A stretch of DNA of 64,000 nucleotides from Epiperipatus broadwayi (GCA_028023455.1 JAQFVV010000563.1:126001-190000), one strand, 5' to 3'. Shown: positions 12,226 to 25,109, counted from the first letter of the stretch. The notes: generated by a model not told the origin, from the letters alone. Translations and numbers: made by a program.

Positions 12226-12257
<32 letters not shown>
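12219..12257. repeat. (AT)n microsatellite
   Basis: Uninterrupted AT dinucleotides at the outer edge of gypsy-like copy C. Confidence 0.9.
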
Positions 12258-12259
<2 letters not shown>

Positions 12260-12319
12260 CTTATAAGTGGATATTTGTAAATACAATAATTAGATAAGTG
12301 TAAAATATAACTGTAAAAA

Positions 12320-12700
12320 TTTTATGCACTTAGGAGCGCTTTCAACTATCCTCATAGTCTTTGTCAATTAACAGTTTAAATGGCTAACCTTCCCACAATT
12401 CTGTGATCTTAATGTTTGCTGCCTGTCTGTTAATTAAGTCTTGTTTGTATTTGTATAATAGCGTAGCTTCCTTTATTTTCTTTTTATTGTTATTTTTTCA
12501 ATTTACAATATTTTTACATTATTATAACTGAAGTTAAAACCACAAGTACATGACTTATTATGGTCTAAAAATGGATGCTGAAACATTATTATTTCATTTT
12601 CTGAACCTTTTTAATAATAGCAAGTGCTCTTTAGTTCTTTTTTCGAACATGCATCTCAATTCCACTATATGATAATCGAAAGCATTCCTTAAGTGGATAC
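12320..12700 (-). pseudogene. PLE C-terminal endonuclease remnant
   Basis: On the minus strand the translation runs YIVELRCMFEKRTKEHLLLL, then a NVSASIF-type stretch, then KKIKEATLLYKYKQ and DLINRQAANIKITELW. This is the second half of a PLE GIY-YIG domain and its C-terminal helix, interrupted by stops. The 3' UTR near 12327-12370 resembles that of the PLE at 56450-56960 (AGCGCTTTCAA and following), so these two probably share a subfamily. Confidence 0.65.
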
Positions 12701-12918
12701 AATTTTTAAAGTTATCCTTTACATATATCTAATTACTGTATTTATAAATATTCAATTATAAGATTATGTATTGAGCCGGATTGATTTCCGATTCAATGGT
12801 TTTATTATTAAAATTAATAAAGGAAAAACAACTTCATTTTCATTAAATGTCTAATGCTAAAATTTGTATTATTATTTAAAACACATACACACTTATATTT
12901 AAAGTAGATCATTTAATG

Positions 12919-12995
12919 TTTATAAAATTGATTTTAAAATAGTTTACTTTCACTAATTTGTTTATAAAATTGATTTTAAAATAGTTTACTTTCAC
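12919..12995. repeat. Tandem duplication, 42-bp period
   Basis: A 35-base block (TTATAAAATTGATTTTAAAA and the following TAGTTTACTTTCAC) occurs at 12919-12953 and again at 12961-12995. The copies are essentially identical, so the duplication is recent. Confidence 0.8.
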
Positions 12996-13129
12996 CGCCT
13001 GTTTTAATCAATTTGATTAAAAACAGACAAGCTTGCTAATTATATATTCCTGTTGCTTTTATTGTAATTATTTTTAAAGTTAATTCTAAAAAAAGTGGAG
13101 ATTTAGTTTTGTATTTGTCGTTTTTGTTT

Positions 13130-14690
13130 CAATTATCCCTGGTTGGAAGTCTTAAATTAGATTGAGCGGGAAATAAATATTTGCCCTGCCTGGAATATAG
13201 AATGGACACTAATGAAAATTTTGTGCAGGAAATGTAGCAAGGCAAGGATAGCCCGCCAATTTTTAGAGAGAGATGGATTCATTATTAGACACACACACAC
13301 ACTTGGATTATTGCCTGCTAAGAGTCAGATGGTTTGAGTAGCTGTTCGGACATAGACTTGCCTGCTAAAAACAGAAATAATTATTGACAAAGTTTGTTGC
13401 TGTGCAAGATGCCAAAATCCACTGCTGTGAGTTTTGCCAGCATTAGAATGTCTGGCTAATTTAAACAAAGGACAGACCCACGCCTACCAGCTCTTCTTCA
13501 GTCATGCCATGAACCTCTAAAATAAACACTACCTCTATCTTGCCGCTGTCAAAGGACCTGAAAGATGAACTATTATCAAAAGTGTGCACTCGTCACTAAA
13601 TCACTAGGACTCTGCCTTACCGTAAGCTAAACTTTTTCCTATTCTAGCCAGGGTAAATAAATTGTGTTTAATTAAATCTCCACTCAATCTAATGATAAAT
13701 ATGTTTTAAAATGGTATTAATTGTTTTTTTTTAATTATTTATTATCTGTATGTACTCTTTTCTAGTATTTAAAGTGTGTCTTGGAATGTTAGTTTTAAGA
13801 TTCCAAGTTTGTTTGCAATTTTCATTTATCAGGGGGTGCATAAGGTGATTGTATTTTATATGTTTAATATATACCTGATTATTTCATTAACTATTACAAA
13901 ACACATTGGCAGTTTTCATAATCTTTATTTATTTACCTGCCCTTAGTTGTACAATAAAGAATCTTTAAACATGTTTCATTTGCGCTGTTTGTGCAAACAA
14001 CAAAATCTTTTTGCTGGCTATTTGTCAAGTTATTTCTTCGTGTTGTCTGAAAATAGTCTATTTTTTTTCTGGATTACGTAAGATTATAATCAAATATCTG
14101 TTGCTGTCTTGTAGGTGAGATCAACCATGTTTACTTTGAATGTAGTATTATGTGCAGCAGTCCTGCAGCGTTTTAACAACAGCAATTAGAATATTACTGC
14201 TCGGATGTCCGCGCTGATTTCGTCGATTTCCGACGGGACAGTAACTGTTTTATTATCCCTGATTCAGGAAGCTAGGGTTGTTGTTTGTTTTTGTAATTTT
14301 ACAACTTGCCAGAAAGAAGACATTATCCTAACCATTTCTTATATTTTAAATGAGAGAATTTTATTGCCAAAATGTTTAATGCCTTCATGTTTGTCGTACT
14401 CTTGTGCACTCTCTGGTAAATATACGTATGTTAACATAAGTCACTTTTATATTCGTGGCTAGATGTCTTTACTATATTGTCTAACTTATAAAATTAATAA
14501 ATTGTTTAAATTTACTTGGCTGACGTTTGTCTTTGTGATTTGATTTCTCAGCTGTCTAAATAATATTTAAGATATCTTGTTCCTCCTTGAGTGTAGTTCG
14601 CTGCCTTTTGATTCGCATATCCTGTCCACCCTAAAATAAATGTCTAGTTCCTATTTTCGGACTAGTGGCGCCCCCGGGATCAGTATATGC
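13130..14690 (+). mobile_element. Candidate LTR followed by a primer-binding-like site
   Basis: The stretch is more GC- and CpG-rich than its surroundings. It contains AATAAA signals (for example 13950 and 14634) and ends in a sequence reading TGGCGCCCCCGGGATCAG at about 14666-14683. A TGGCGCC start directly after an LTR is the common primer-binding layout of gypsy elements. No second LTR, polypurine tract or pol domain is seen, and the LTR start could not be placed. The ORF at 14205-14462 has no recognised domain. Solo LTR or 5' fragment is the working call. Confidence 0.35.
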
Positions 14691-15917
14691 GAATCTCAAA
14701 GATCTTTCTCCCATTACAGTATATTGATTTGAAGAAATACAGGCATCAAATTATATTATATATCAGCTAATAAAAATATGGAAAATGTTGGAAAATCACT
14801 ACAGAGCATAAAAAATGTTACAACAAATATAAATTTATCTAAACTGCTCTTTTCCATTTTTCATATAACAGTTTATCAGTTTCACTGGCACTTAAACTAT
14901 CCAATCTTATCTAATCTTTGCTTCATTTTCATATTCAAAAACAACATCCTCTAAGACTGTATTGAAATTTATGATTCTAAAGTTCATATCATTCTCCCTT
15001 TACCTACATTTTTTTTTTTTTTTTGAGCACAGGCAAACATTTCCCCACTATTTCTGTTTCATTTTAAAAGTAAGCTTTAAGTAATTTCTTAAACTTTAAA
15101 TAGATATTTGCAATTACTAAGAAAATTCTAAAAACCTTTTACAATGTTCACTTTTTTCTTCAAAGTTCATGTTTATCCATAACATGTTCCTTTCTTATGT
15201 TATTACTTTCACATTTAAAAATGAAGTATATCATCAAATGTTTATTCAAATTCCTAAAAATATTTTCAGAAGCATCAGATTTATTATTGTTTGTACATGA
15301 ATATATTTCAATTATTGTGATGATAAAAGGATTTTCTCTGAATCAAATTGTTATTACTTTTGCACTGATATTTTTATATATTATAATTTAATGACAATTT
15401 CAAAACCAAACATTTCCTGGTTTGATTTCTAGTTGAAATAAAAAATAGACAATGAATGAAACATTTGTACTGGACATGTTACTGCAGTGATCAACATTTC
15501 CTGACCTTCAGAATAAATAATCAAATATTTATCTATTTACTACATTTCTTACTTTTCTACACACAAAAAGTACACCACATTACACCTTGAATGATTTTTC
15601 GAACAGATGATCTTAGAAGTATTTAACTTTTCATTAAACTCTTTCCAGGGTCATTCTCATAGAAAGAGTGTGATTTACTATTTAGAATTTGTTTCAGTAA
15701 TTAATCAAAAATTGCTGTAAAAATACTCATTTTAAATTATTTTTAAAATATATAAGAATTAATTACAGCATGAAAAAGTTTATTATTTCAAACTTGTTAT
15801 TCCAACTGCGATTTATATTAGTAAAAATTAAACAAACAAAAGAAAATATTAAAGATTATCAGATCTTTTATTTATTAACTAAAGTTTAATACATTGTACA
15901 GGCTTAAACCTGCATTT
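14691..15917. other. AT-rich spacer, nothing recognised
   Basis: Contains a poly-T tract (15010-15024) and short AT-driven open frames only. Confidence 0.6.
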
Positions 15918-15924
15918 ATATATA

Positions 15925-16375
15925 TGTGGGATTCGAATTCAGACTTTCACATGACTTACTACTCTCAGTGCCATCTCATATTGTTGATCCACCTGATCAC
16001 ACACATGCTGAAAAGATAAATAATCACCAATATATGTATTTCATGCTAAACCAACAATCATCAGTTGGTCTAGATTACTATCTCCACACATATATACAAT
16101 CAGTGCTCAGCTTTATATTAAGATAGCCAATCTTCATACTTTAATGGACAGATTTCAAACTACTCCAACCCACAACTCTTCAGCCTTCCATTTCATTGAA
16201 AATCTAATGATGGAACGTTCAACATGGGTTTTGTTCCATCATCATATTTTCAATGAAATGGAAGGCTGAAGAGTTGTGGGTTGGAGTAGTTTGAAGCCTG
16301 TCCATTAAAGTATGAAGATTGGCTATCTTAATATAAAGTTGAGCACTGATTGTATATATGTGTGGAGATAGTTAA
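15925..16375. repeat. Palindromic interspersed repeat (family B, copy 1)
   Basis: Arms of about 125 bp (16079-16203 and 16245-16368) are inverted complements. Outside the left arm is sequence also found at 25110-25290 and 57005-57420 (ATTTCATGCTxAA, CATCAGTTGG and neighbours). Three dispersed, diverged copies mark it as a repeat family. The start of this copy has GGGATTCGAATTC and the third copy ends in GGGTTCAAATCTC. Both resemble a tRNA B box, so a SINE origin is possible. Confidence 0.6.
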
Positions 16376-16889
16376 CTAAAGTTTATAAAATGTAATACTT
16401 GTATTATTAGTAAGCCAAATTTAATTTCTCTTTTTTTTTTCACTTTTTAAAACCAATTTTATTTATTTCAGTTTCAGCTGAATCTACAGCCTTTAAGATT
16501 TGTAAATATCAACTTAAAATACATAATAGAAACTATAAAAATATCTTACCAGGAATAAAATTCTCTTTCCTTCTTACAGTTGTTTCATCCAACATAAATT
16601 GTGTAATTAATAGACGCTAAATAATAGTGCTTAACAGATGCCTATTCAATGTTGTAATCTCTATATCCTCAAGACTATTTCTAGATTAAAGCTTTCATCA
16701 GTAAAAATGTTGGATTTTGGAGTAATGAATCTGGATTCTAATGCACCTTCATTCCAGAAAATGCCTTTTACACTTTTGTATTATTACTATTAACAATGTG
16801 CTCAGCCCAACTCCATTTCAGTCTCTTAATTCTTTCAATAATGTCAGTAACACTTGTTTGTTCTCTCATTTATGTATTTTGTTTTTGAT

Positions 16890-17090
16890 TTCTTGTTAAA
16901 TGAGATGACAGTAGAGGACAGTTGAAATCTTAAACTAGATTCCAAGAGATTGTAAAAAATTTAAAAAGAGATCACATATGAGATGGATAGATGAAATGAG
17001 GAAGGGTGCTGGTGTGATATGGAGAAGAGGCCAGATATCGGAGAAGATAGACCATGATCCTGCAGTGGATTAATAATGGTTGAAAGTGAT
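16890..17090 (+). pseudogene. RTE-like LINE 3' end
   Basis: Translation across frames gives LDSKRL-like sequence, then RSHMRWIDEMRKGAGVIWRR and a GQISEKIDHDPAVD-like end. This matches the typical C-terminus of these LINEs (RPHxRWxDEI...GExxxLQWxDNG). Two further copies are at 50240-50430 and 59103-59257. Only the 3'-most ~200 bp remain, as expected of a 5'-truncated insertion. Confidence 0.65.
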
Positions 17091-18900
17091 ATATACACAT
17101 ACTAGTATCTTTAGTTGTTTTTTTTTATATGGCATAACCAGAGTAAAAAAAAAATATTGGAAAACCATTATGTAAACTAGGTTCATATAATATTTTGTTG
17201 ATTTATACCAATTCTGGTCAAAGGTATGAATGCCTATAGTTAAGAATACCAAAATAAATAGATAACCTAGTGAGATATATGTCACTGTACAAACAACTTA
17301 GATTAGATTGAAAACATTAAGATGCCTCTAAATTTATGTTGGTAGCTTGATAGTAAAACAAATAATAAAATGATGACTGCTGGAGGCAAGTTGCATTTGA
17401 TCCAAAACCAGAAGTACCACTTCAAAATTCAAAACTTCTGATGATGAAAAGTGATAAGCTAAAACTTAATCTGGAAATTGTTATAAGGCAACACAGGATG
17501 GTAGCATTTATAGATTTCTCAAGCTTACACTAGATAGCATACCTTCTGTTACTGGAACAGCTGGAGGTTATACAATGATTTGTTGGTATTATAATGATGA
17601 GAATTGTTTTATTATGTGTTTATTATATATATAAAAGATTTGTTTTTTTTTTTAATATTTGTTTCACATATGTTTCAATGTAAATTTTCATTATTTTAAA
17701 TGAAAAATTAAAATGTATTTGAAGTTAGTATAATATAGTACAATATAAAATGTTTATAAATCTCTGATGAAAGATGCGGGTTTTGGAAAACAATTATGAA
17801 ATAAAATAAAATTACTTTAAAAAATTTAAAAAGAAGAGAGAAATGGTGTATTATATTAAATTAATCAATAAAAAGATAGTGAGGGATTAAATTATATATA
17901 TGCTACATCTATTTATTTTGTTTCAAATTTTGCACAGAAAAGGCATTTAATTTTATAAAATAGACAAAGAGACTATTAAATTACTATAAAATTATTTTTT
18001 TAAACTAAATATAAAATTAATTTTAAAAAACACGCTTTTGCTTGATATACATAAACATGTCTGCAAATGGCATGATTGCAGTTGTCTAAAGTTTAGTGAA
18101 AATTTGAAAATAATCTTCTGGGAAACACAAGTACCATCTTATAAAATTCAAAACGAACAATGAGGTACATCACAAATAAAATAAAAATCTTCTAAAAGGG
18201 CATTCTGATTTTAATCTTATTTTTTTTAATAATTTTAATTAACAAAAGTGATGGTTTATCTCAAGAGTTTTTCAATAGAATGAATGTCAAAAGAAATTCA
18301 ATTTAACCATAATTTTGCTTGTCACATTTGAAAATAGCAGCCATAAGTTGGTTACAGATTGAAACTGGCAGTCATTTAGATGATTGTCTTGCTAGCTAAT
18401 AATGAGAGGACAGTGTCTGAGAAAGCTTTTGCCTTTTCTAAGAAAAGGTCATAAATAAGTTTTTAAAAGTTTCCAAAATAACTTTCCTACAATATAAATG
18501 CAGGAAGGGAGGGGAGAGTAAAAAATAGACTTCAAAAAAAAAAAAAAATTAATTTTTACTTGAATATCAAATTACTGAAAAGAATTTATGCCTACTATTA
18601 TTATTTTGTTAAATAGATGATTAGTAAAGAAAGATGATTTTTTTCTAAACAAATATAAACTTAAATTATACACAACTTAAATCATCATCAGTTGTACTCA
18701 AATATTTTCAACCCTTATAAAAACGTAAGTACAAAAACACTAAACAATTGGTCAAATTATGTATTGCATATATTAGAACTTTTATCATAAAAATTATTTT
18801 TATTATATATAGAGAGTGTTTGACATGCAGATGTAAAAATCTACAGAATCATACTGAAATTCAAACATACATGTAAATCACATCTTAAAGTAGTATTGAT
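17091..18900. other. AT-rich spacer with a possible PLE 3' UTR scrap
   Basis: Mostly AT-rich unassigned sequence. At 17761-17800 a stretch reading CTCTGATGAAAGATGCGGG, followed by TTTTGGAAAAC and an AATAAAATAAAATTA tail, has the look of a PLE or other retroelement 3' UTR, but no coding sequence supports it. Poly-A tract at 18533-18548. Confidence 0.35.
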
Positions 18901-18904
18901 TTAA

Positions 18905-19030
18905 AATGCACTCACGGCCATTTTGAAATCTAAAGACCACCCAAAAAACACCCATGTTATATCTAAGCGATAAATGACATCAAGTAAAACCACACTGGTC
19001 ACAATATGACCATTCATTACAAAATTGCAA
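18905..19030. repeat. Partial copy of the Harbinger-like MITE
   Basis: GGCCATTTTGAAATCTAAAG and the later TAAATGACATCAAGTAA match, with divergence, the element at 20740-20900. The outer ends are lost. Confidence 0.5.
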
Positions 19031-19909
19031 TTAACATCAATAATTAAAAACTTAAAGCACATTAATTTGACAATTAATAATAAATTATATTTTATCTTAA
19101 CATTAGTCATAAGAATAATTGTCTAATGTAAAGAATATTAATTTTGTAATTAATAAAAAATTAATAAATCAGATTTTTTTTCCTACCAAAGTGAATATTT
19201 CTCACATGTGGTTATTTTCTAGAAGTTAGATAAACAGAATCTAAATGAAAAAGTTTTATTCATTAAATTTCTCAAAGATGATAATGCTACCTACTGACAG
19301 TGAAGAAGAGCTTAGTGTTTATCTTATTTAAAATCCAATATTTATTTTACATATGAAATAGTCAACAAATTTCTATGAAAATTAATTTGATTATTTCAAA
19401 TATAAAACAGGTATTATAAACATTAACCTGTTCACCATCAGTAATAACATTATCATTTTTGAGAAATTTAATTCTCTCTCATTTAGATTCTTTTTATCCA
19501 TCCACCAGCTAATACCGACATGTGAGAAATTAAGTACTCAATATTACTAGCTTTGGTAAAAAAAAATATGATTTATTAATTCACTAAATATCAGCCTTTT
19601 CAAGGAGTGTTAAATAATAAATGAATACTTTTCAGAGCCCATACAAGATATAGCATTTAAGAAAGAATAAAATGAATCCACTTATTCTTTCTGAACCCAA
19701 ATGTTTATATATGGGCAAATCTTAAGTACTGGCAAATAAAGCGTGAAGATAGATCATTCACTTTAAATTACAGTTTGCGTTGTCTGATTTAATGACATCG
19801 ATGAAATGTTAAGATAAAATGCAATTTATTATTAATGTAAATACTTTAAACAGGCTTTAACCTGTATTAAATGTGCTTTAAAATTTGTAATCAAGCATAT
19901 TTTGCAGAT

Positions 19910-20085
19910 AGAGGGACCTTCCAAACTACAACACAAGAGGCCATATTATCTTTAATCTAAATTTCCACTTATATAGGTGAATCTGAAGCATCTTGATTTG
20001 GAAGCGTGAAGTAGTTGTTTTCTCAACTGTTTAAGTCCACTATTTCCTTTACAAATTAACTTACACGAAATCTTGCAACTATGAA
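19910..20085 (+). repeat. Dispersed repeat (family C, copy 1)
   Basis: A block of about 175 bp is shared in the same orientation with 42705-42910: AGGGACCT, then TATATAGGTGAA-CTGAAG, TTGATxT, GTGTGAAG, TTAAGTCCAC and CGAAATCTT in the same order. No coding content and no clear ends. It is a diverged dispersed repeat of unknown class. Confidence 0.5.
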
Positions 20086-20230
20086 TTTTAAAGCGCATTG
20101 AATACAAGTTAAAGCCTTTTTAAAGTATTTACACATGCTTTCTGTGAGCTCAATAAATTAATTACTACTCTTTATTATTAATGGTGGAATTAATATGCTT
20201 CAGCAAGTAAGTAGTTTCTACATTTATTCA

Positions 20231-20725
20231 ATGTTTACATTATTTCAACATGTGGTTATAGGTCTATATTTTAATAAAATTCATATTTTAGAAGGCTTTT
20301 AGTATATCAAAATTATAAGCCATGTTTATTAAACATTTACATTAATTCAACATGTGGTTATAGGACTATATTGTAATAAAATTCATATTTTGGAAGCTTT
20401 TACCTCCATTATTTTTTTCCTTTATTTTTTCTATTTAAGTATTTTAAATTCATATTTTATAAATTACAAGCTAGTAAAATTAATATGCTTTTATTTCATA
20501 TGGTTATGGGCATATACTATGATCAATTTTACATTATTCCAACATGTGCTTATGAGCATATATTGTAATATAATTCATATTTTAAAAGTTATAATTTTAG
20601 TTTGATCAAACTTCTGCATCTCTTGGACAATACTGCATATCGTCAAAACTATCATTCCCCCTCCCCATACTTCGGTGTTTTGCACCATTGTTACTTAATA
20701 ACATTCATGTTTTAGAAGTTATAAA
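20231..20725 (+). repeat. Degenerate direct repeats
   Basis: The block 'ACATTATTTCAACATGTGGT' followed by a 'TATAG...TAATAAAATTCATATTTT' stretch recurs at about 20236, 20339 and 20531, with a fragment near 20698. Spacings are about 103 and 190 bp. This looks like an old irregular tandem array. Confidence 0.55.
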
Positions 20726-20739
20726 TGTTTAGTATTTAA

Positions 20740-20900
20740 GGGTGTGCTCAATGCCATTTTGAATTCTAAAAAATGCCCCAAAACCACCACTTACATATCC
20801 AAGCAACTCTGTGTGGATTATTTGATGTCATTTATTGCTTAGATGTGTCAGCAGTGGATTTGGGTAGTCCTTAGAATTCAAAATAGTGGTGATCACACTC
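20740..20900. mobile_element. Harbinger-like MITE
   Basis: TIRs start GGGTGTG (20740-20746) and end CACACTC (20894-20900). The inverted similarity extends about 30 bp, including TTTTGAATTCTAA on both sides. Both tips are flanked by TAA (20737-20739 and 20901-20903). A 3-bp TAA/TTA target duplication is the signature of PIF/Harbinger elements. At 161 bp there is no room for a transposase. A second, partial copy is at 18905-19030. Confidence 0.6.
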
Positions 20901-21237
20901 TAAATCAGCATCCTCATAGTAACAATGCACTCCTAAATATGTTCTGTAATAATTAAAGACATATGATTCTATTATACTTTAGTTAAAGCATTTAACTATT
21001 GGAAAACAAATTCCATATTGTACATTAGTGGATAAATGATACAATAATTAACTTCAAAAAATCATCTCATGAATCTTTCTATATAAGTACAAGTTATCCA
21101 TACTAAAGTTTTATGTTTTGTCTAATAATTTGTATTATTCCATTCCATAGACTGTTTTATAAGTCAGGGATTTTACTAAGTAAATGTGAATAATTCTTTG
21201 TAGGAAGCGTGTAAACAGGATATTATCATACGACAAT

Positions 21238-21303
21238 AGAAAAATAAAATGATATAATAGAATGCATAGGAAAATAAAGTAATATAATAGAATGCATAGA
21301 AAG
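21238..21303. repeat. Tandem duplication, ~35-bp period
   Basis: Two nearly identical units containing GAAAATAAA and TATAATAGAATGCATAG follow each other. Confidence 0.75.
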
Positions 21304-21491
21304 TAGTTAATTCTCTCAGGTCACTTAAGTACCTGATGATATAAAAAAAGAAATAATTTGTAAATAAATCACCTAATTAATTTATGTACACAAAGGTATA
21401 TAATTAATGCTACAAGATATTTCAGATTAATATATTGTATGCTATAGTATAGATTCTACATTAAACATTATAAATTATTCTATTAAAGTTA

Positions 21492-22176
21492 AACAGGCAA
21501 AACTCTCCATACAGTAATGCCACCCTGTGCCAACCAGAAGAATCAATGGATGTCAGAAGGCTTGTGTAAAAAATCTCCATCTAGTGCCTACTCATCCAAT
21601 ATCACCAGACTAGTTTCTGGCTTGTGGCCTTTGTCAGTGAGGAGTCTTGGATCTGAGAGCACTGCACCTAAATCTTAGAATCTAATGCAACTCTTAAGCA
21701 TAAGAGATGGTGATCATGTGGTGTTTAGTGGTTCAACACCAATCCTGCCTAATAGAATAGTGGTGGCTACGGTTGTTAAAGAGCCAAAGACCCAAAATAT
21801 AAGGGTGCTGAATTGAATTCAGACCATATGACTATATAAGCTATTGAGCTTACATTGAAAATATTATTGTGTTTTCAATTTCATTCTCATAGTTTTGTAG
21901 TTAAGTAGAGATAAAAGGTGGTGGCTAGAGAGTTGCATTGGATCCTAAGATCTAGGTGCAGTGCTCTCAGATCCAAGGCTCCTCACTGACAAAGGCCACA
22001 AGCCAGAAACTAGTCTGGGGATATTGGATGAGTAGGCACTAGATGGGGATTTTATGCACAAGCCTTCTGGCATCCATTGATTACTCTGGTTGGCACAGGG
22101 TGGCACTACTGTATGGAAAGTTTTGCCTGTTTAATAACAGTTGTGTGCTAGCATAAGATATGGTGATCATGTGATG
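21492..22176. mobile_element. Composite inverted repeat with 13-bp target duplications (family A, copy 1)
   Basis: A + arm (21492-21725) and a - arm (about 21940-22176) carry the same ~230-bp unit. It begins AACAGGCAAAACTCTCCATA and contains CTAGTGCCTACTCATCCAAT and AGACTAGTTTCTGGCTTGTG. The whole is bracketed by TCTATTAAAGTTA at 21479-21491 and again at 22177-22189. A 13-bp duplication of variable-site type points to retroposition by a LINE or PLE machinery, although the inverted arms recall DNA elements. Related single units occur at 32145-32352 (-), 50569-50830 (+) and 55083-55215 (-). No open frame is shared. Confidence 0.7.
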
Positions 22177-22189
22177 TCTATTAAAGTTA

Positions 22190-24737
22190 TTATTTGAAAT
22201 GATTGAAAACTTAATTGCATTAATCATTTGCCATATATTTCATGTATATATATTAAAAAGTAATAAATGCTGTTTCCATTATTAAACTTATAGTTTGAGA
22301 AAACTGTTGCAGAAAATACACTATTTTATGCCACAAACCATTGAGCAACTGTGTGCCAACATGCACAAGAGACCTTAAACTAGTCAAAATATCATTGTTT
22401 TGTTCTTCATATCTAGCCCTGTCAAATTTCGGATGACAGAGAAATGTCTTTTGGCCAATTCACCTCCTGGTGAATTTTTTCATATTATACGTTAAATTGC
22501 ATGTAAAATGGTATATTTTATTATAATAATTTTTTCCCCTGAAGATTTTGCACTAAAAGGCATGGAATTCAAAATTTCCAATCTTATAATAGACATAAGC
22601 CCTGCCCTGACATGTTTAACCATGGCCTATTGCAAAGGCTGTAAAAGGTTCAGCATTTAATGACATTGTAGTTTCCAATGATGCAAAAACATGTTTATTT
22701 GCAAATTTATTATGGTTTTAGATTTTTTTTTTATGGTTTTGGATTTTTTAAAAAAATAATTTGCACTATATTTATTAGATATCAAGACATATAAATTATT
22801 AATAACTTATTTTGACTTGAAATACTTTATTTTCAAAAATATAATGTTATATTCACAGCTAATATAAATATGGCCTGAAGCAAATTAGAAAACTCTAGCT
22901 TTAAAGTAAACAATCTACTTTATATTTATGAGTAAAAAAATATTGCAATTTTGCAATAAATATTAAAAAAATTTAAACTTTTAAAGCATAATTTGTTAGA
23001 TATAAGAGAAATAAATAATTATTCGATCGGATGTATAAATATAATGAAAATTAAAAAATATTTTGTTGATTTTATAAACCAAAAATAATCTTTCTAGAAA
23101 TGATGATGTATAAAGTCTTTGTTTTGATTATATCTTCATTTTCTTAATATTTACAAAAACAAAATGTGAACATTTAAAATTTATTTCAGTAGTAAACAAA
23201 AATATCTATCAAATGAAGTCAAATTTATTTTTTTCTAATAAGTAATAATCATTTTATCATATATTTTATGTTGACGTGTGAGACAAAGAAAAATGGCAGT
23301 AATAATAAAATACAGTAAAACTAATCAATACCAAAATACAATCTCACTTTCTTTTCAAATCATCTTTAAATACACCTTAGATTGGATTCCGGTGAATCAT
23401 TGTTAGAATTTTAAATTTATAATCATGAAAACATTTCTACAGATTATAGGCATTCCACGATAGTGTTTACATTCTCACCTAACATATTATGTAAATTCTC
23501 TTTTATTTTTGTCAAGTCTTGCACATTGCATGTTTGGACAATCTCTAAATTCACTTTAAAATGTAGGCTGCCTTATCAAATAGATTGCTATCCCAAATGA
23601 TTATCAAACTATCACAAACATATTCTTTTAATGAAATTACTTATTCTGCATAAATTAAGCACACCTGCAAGAAGTTTACACATTTTTGAAATTAGATACC
23701 CATAGTATAAATATTGTTTCAAGATAATGCATCATCTTTCAATAGAGTAATGCATAAGTAATCAAATATTACTTTGAAAAACAAAAATAAAAACACACAT
23801 ATCTTTGGTAACCTTGCTAATCATTTGATATAAATATTACATCTTTGTGGACCATTATTAAACATTAAATCAAAGGTCAATATTCTACACTAATACTTTC
23901 AAAAACTAGCACCTTTTCTTCATGGAATGATAGTAATAGTTTTATCTATCCTAGAATAAATATTTTTCTTTTTATTTTAAATAAAATAGAAATTAATCTT
24001 TGTCAAAGGTAAAGTGTTAATTTTGTTGCAATAGTTTTTGTTAGCTCATTATAAGCTGGTATGTATCCTTTAATATTTGTGCCTTCTTTAAAAAAATAAA
24101 CTAATGAGATTCTATAAATGCTCATACTAATGAATAAAAAGGTGTGTAAAAAACCCCGATAATTGTATAGTAAACATTCATATAGAGGATAACATTGATT
24201 AAAATTGAATAATAAATAATAATAAAACTATTATGCCAAAGATAGAAATATTTTAATTATCAGTTTATAGTTATTAAGTTATTGTTGATAGATACGTTAG
24301 ATAGATGGATGATCATTAACAAATATTTGGGAGATGTTAAGATGACTCTAAAGTTGGTGTACTTTATTCCAGGTTTGAACATTCACCTGACAGTGTTCAG
24401 CATAAAATATTAAAATGTAAACATTTTAAATGAATCCCCCATAATGCTTATTTAATAATAAAATACTCAATCAACTAATCTCAAAGAGAACAATGTTAAA
24501 CAAATAGTGAAAGTTCTGGCTATGAAAATGAAATGATCGTTTTTTAATATATCTCTTCCTCCTACCTTCTCCATCCATCAATTTATCATTTTACTACTTT
24601 GCAGCAACTGAATAAGTCCAAATTCAGAGAAGATATGCAACTTTCAAAGAAAGATCAGTACATCATAGTCAATATATATATAAATGAATTTATAATATTA
24701 TTTCCAGGAACTTCCATGCAATAAAAATATAACAACT
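22190..24737. other. AT-rich spacer, nothing recognised
   Basis: A 20-base imperfect tandem pair (TTATGGTTTTxGATTTTTT) sits at 22712-22750. Otherwise only AT-rich sequence with very short open frames. Confidence 0.55.
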
Positions 24738-24894
<157 letters not shown>

Positions 24895-25109
24895 CGAAAT
24901 AAATATTGCAATAGAAATTTAATCATTTAAATCTTTTGCTTTATCAAGTTAAAACTAAAATGAATACAATATCAAAGTTATGTCAGAAAATGCTTTTATA
25001 TAATTAAAAAAATATTGCAATCGTAATTATCAAAATATGATCTGAAAATATTTATTTCTAAAGTGCAATTTTCATTCACGAAAGCTAAGGAATGGTTTCT
25101 ATTCACTTT

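Noticed and set aside
14205-14462. 85-codon frame as a host exon
   Set aside because: No recognised domain, no splice-site context that stands out, and it lies inside a candidate LTR.
17761-17790. CTGATGA...GGAAAAC as an intact hammerhead ribozyme
   Set aside because: The stem between the two core parts would be only about 4 bp with a wobble, and an extra G precedes the GAAA; stems I and III not found.
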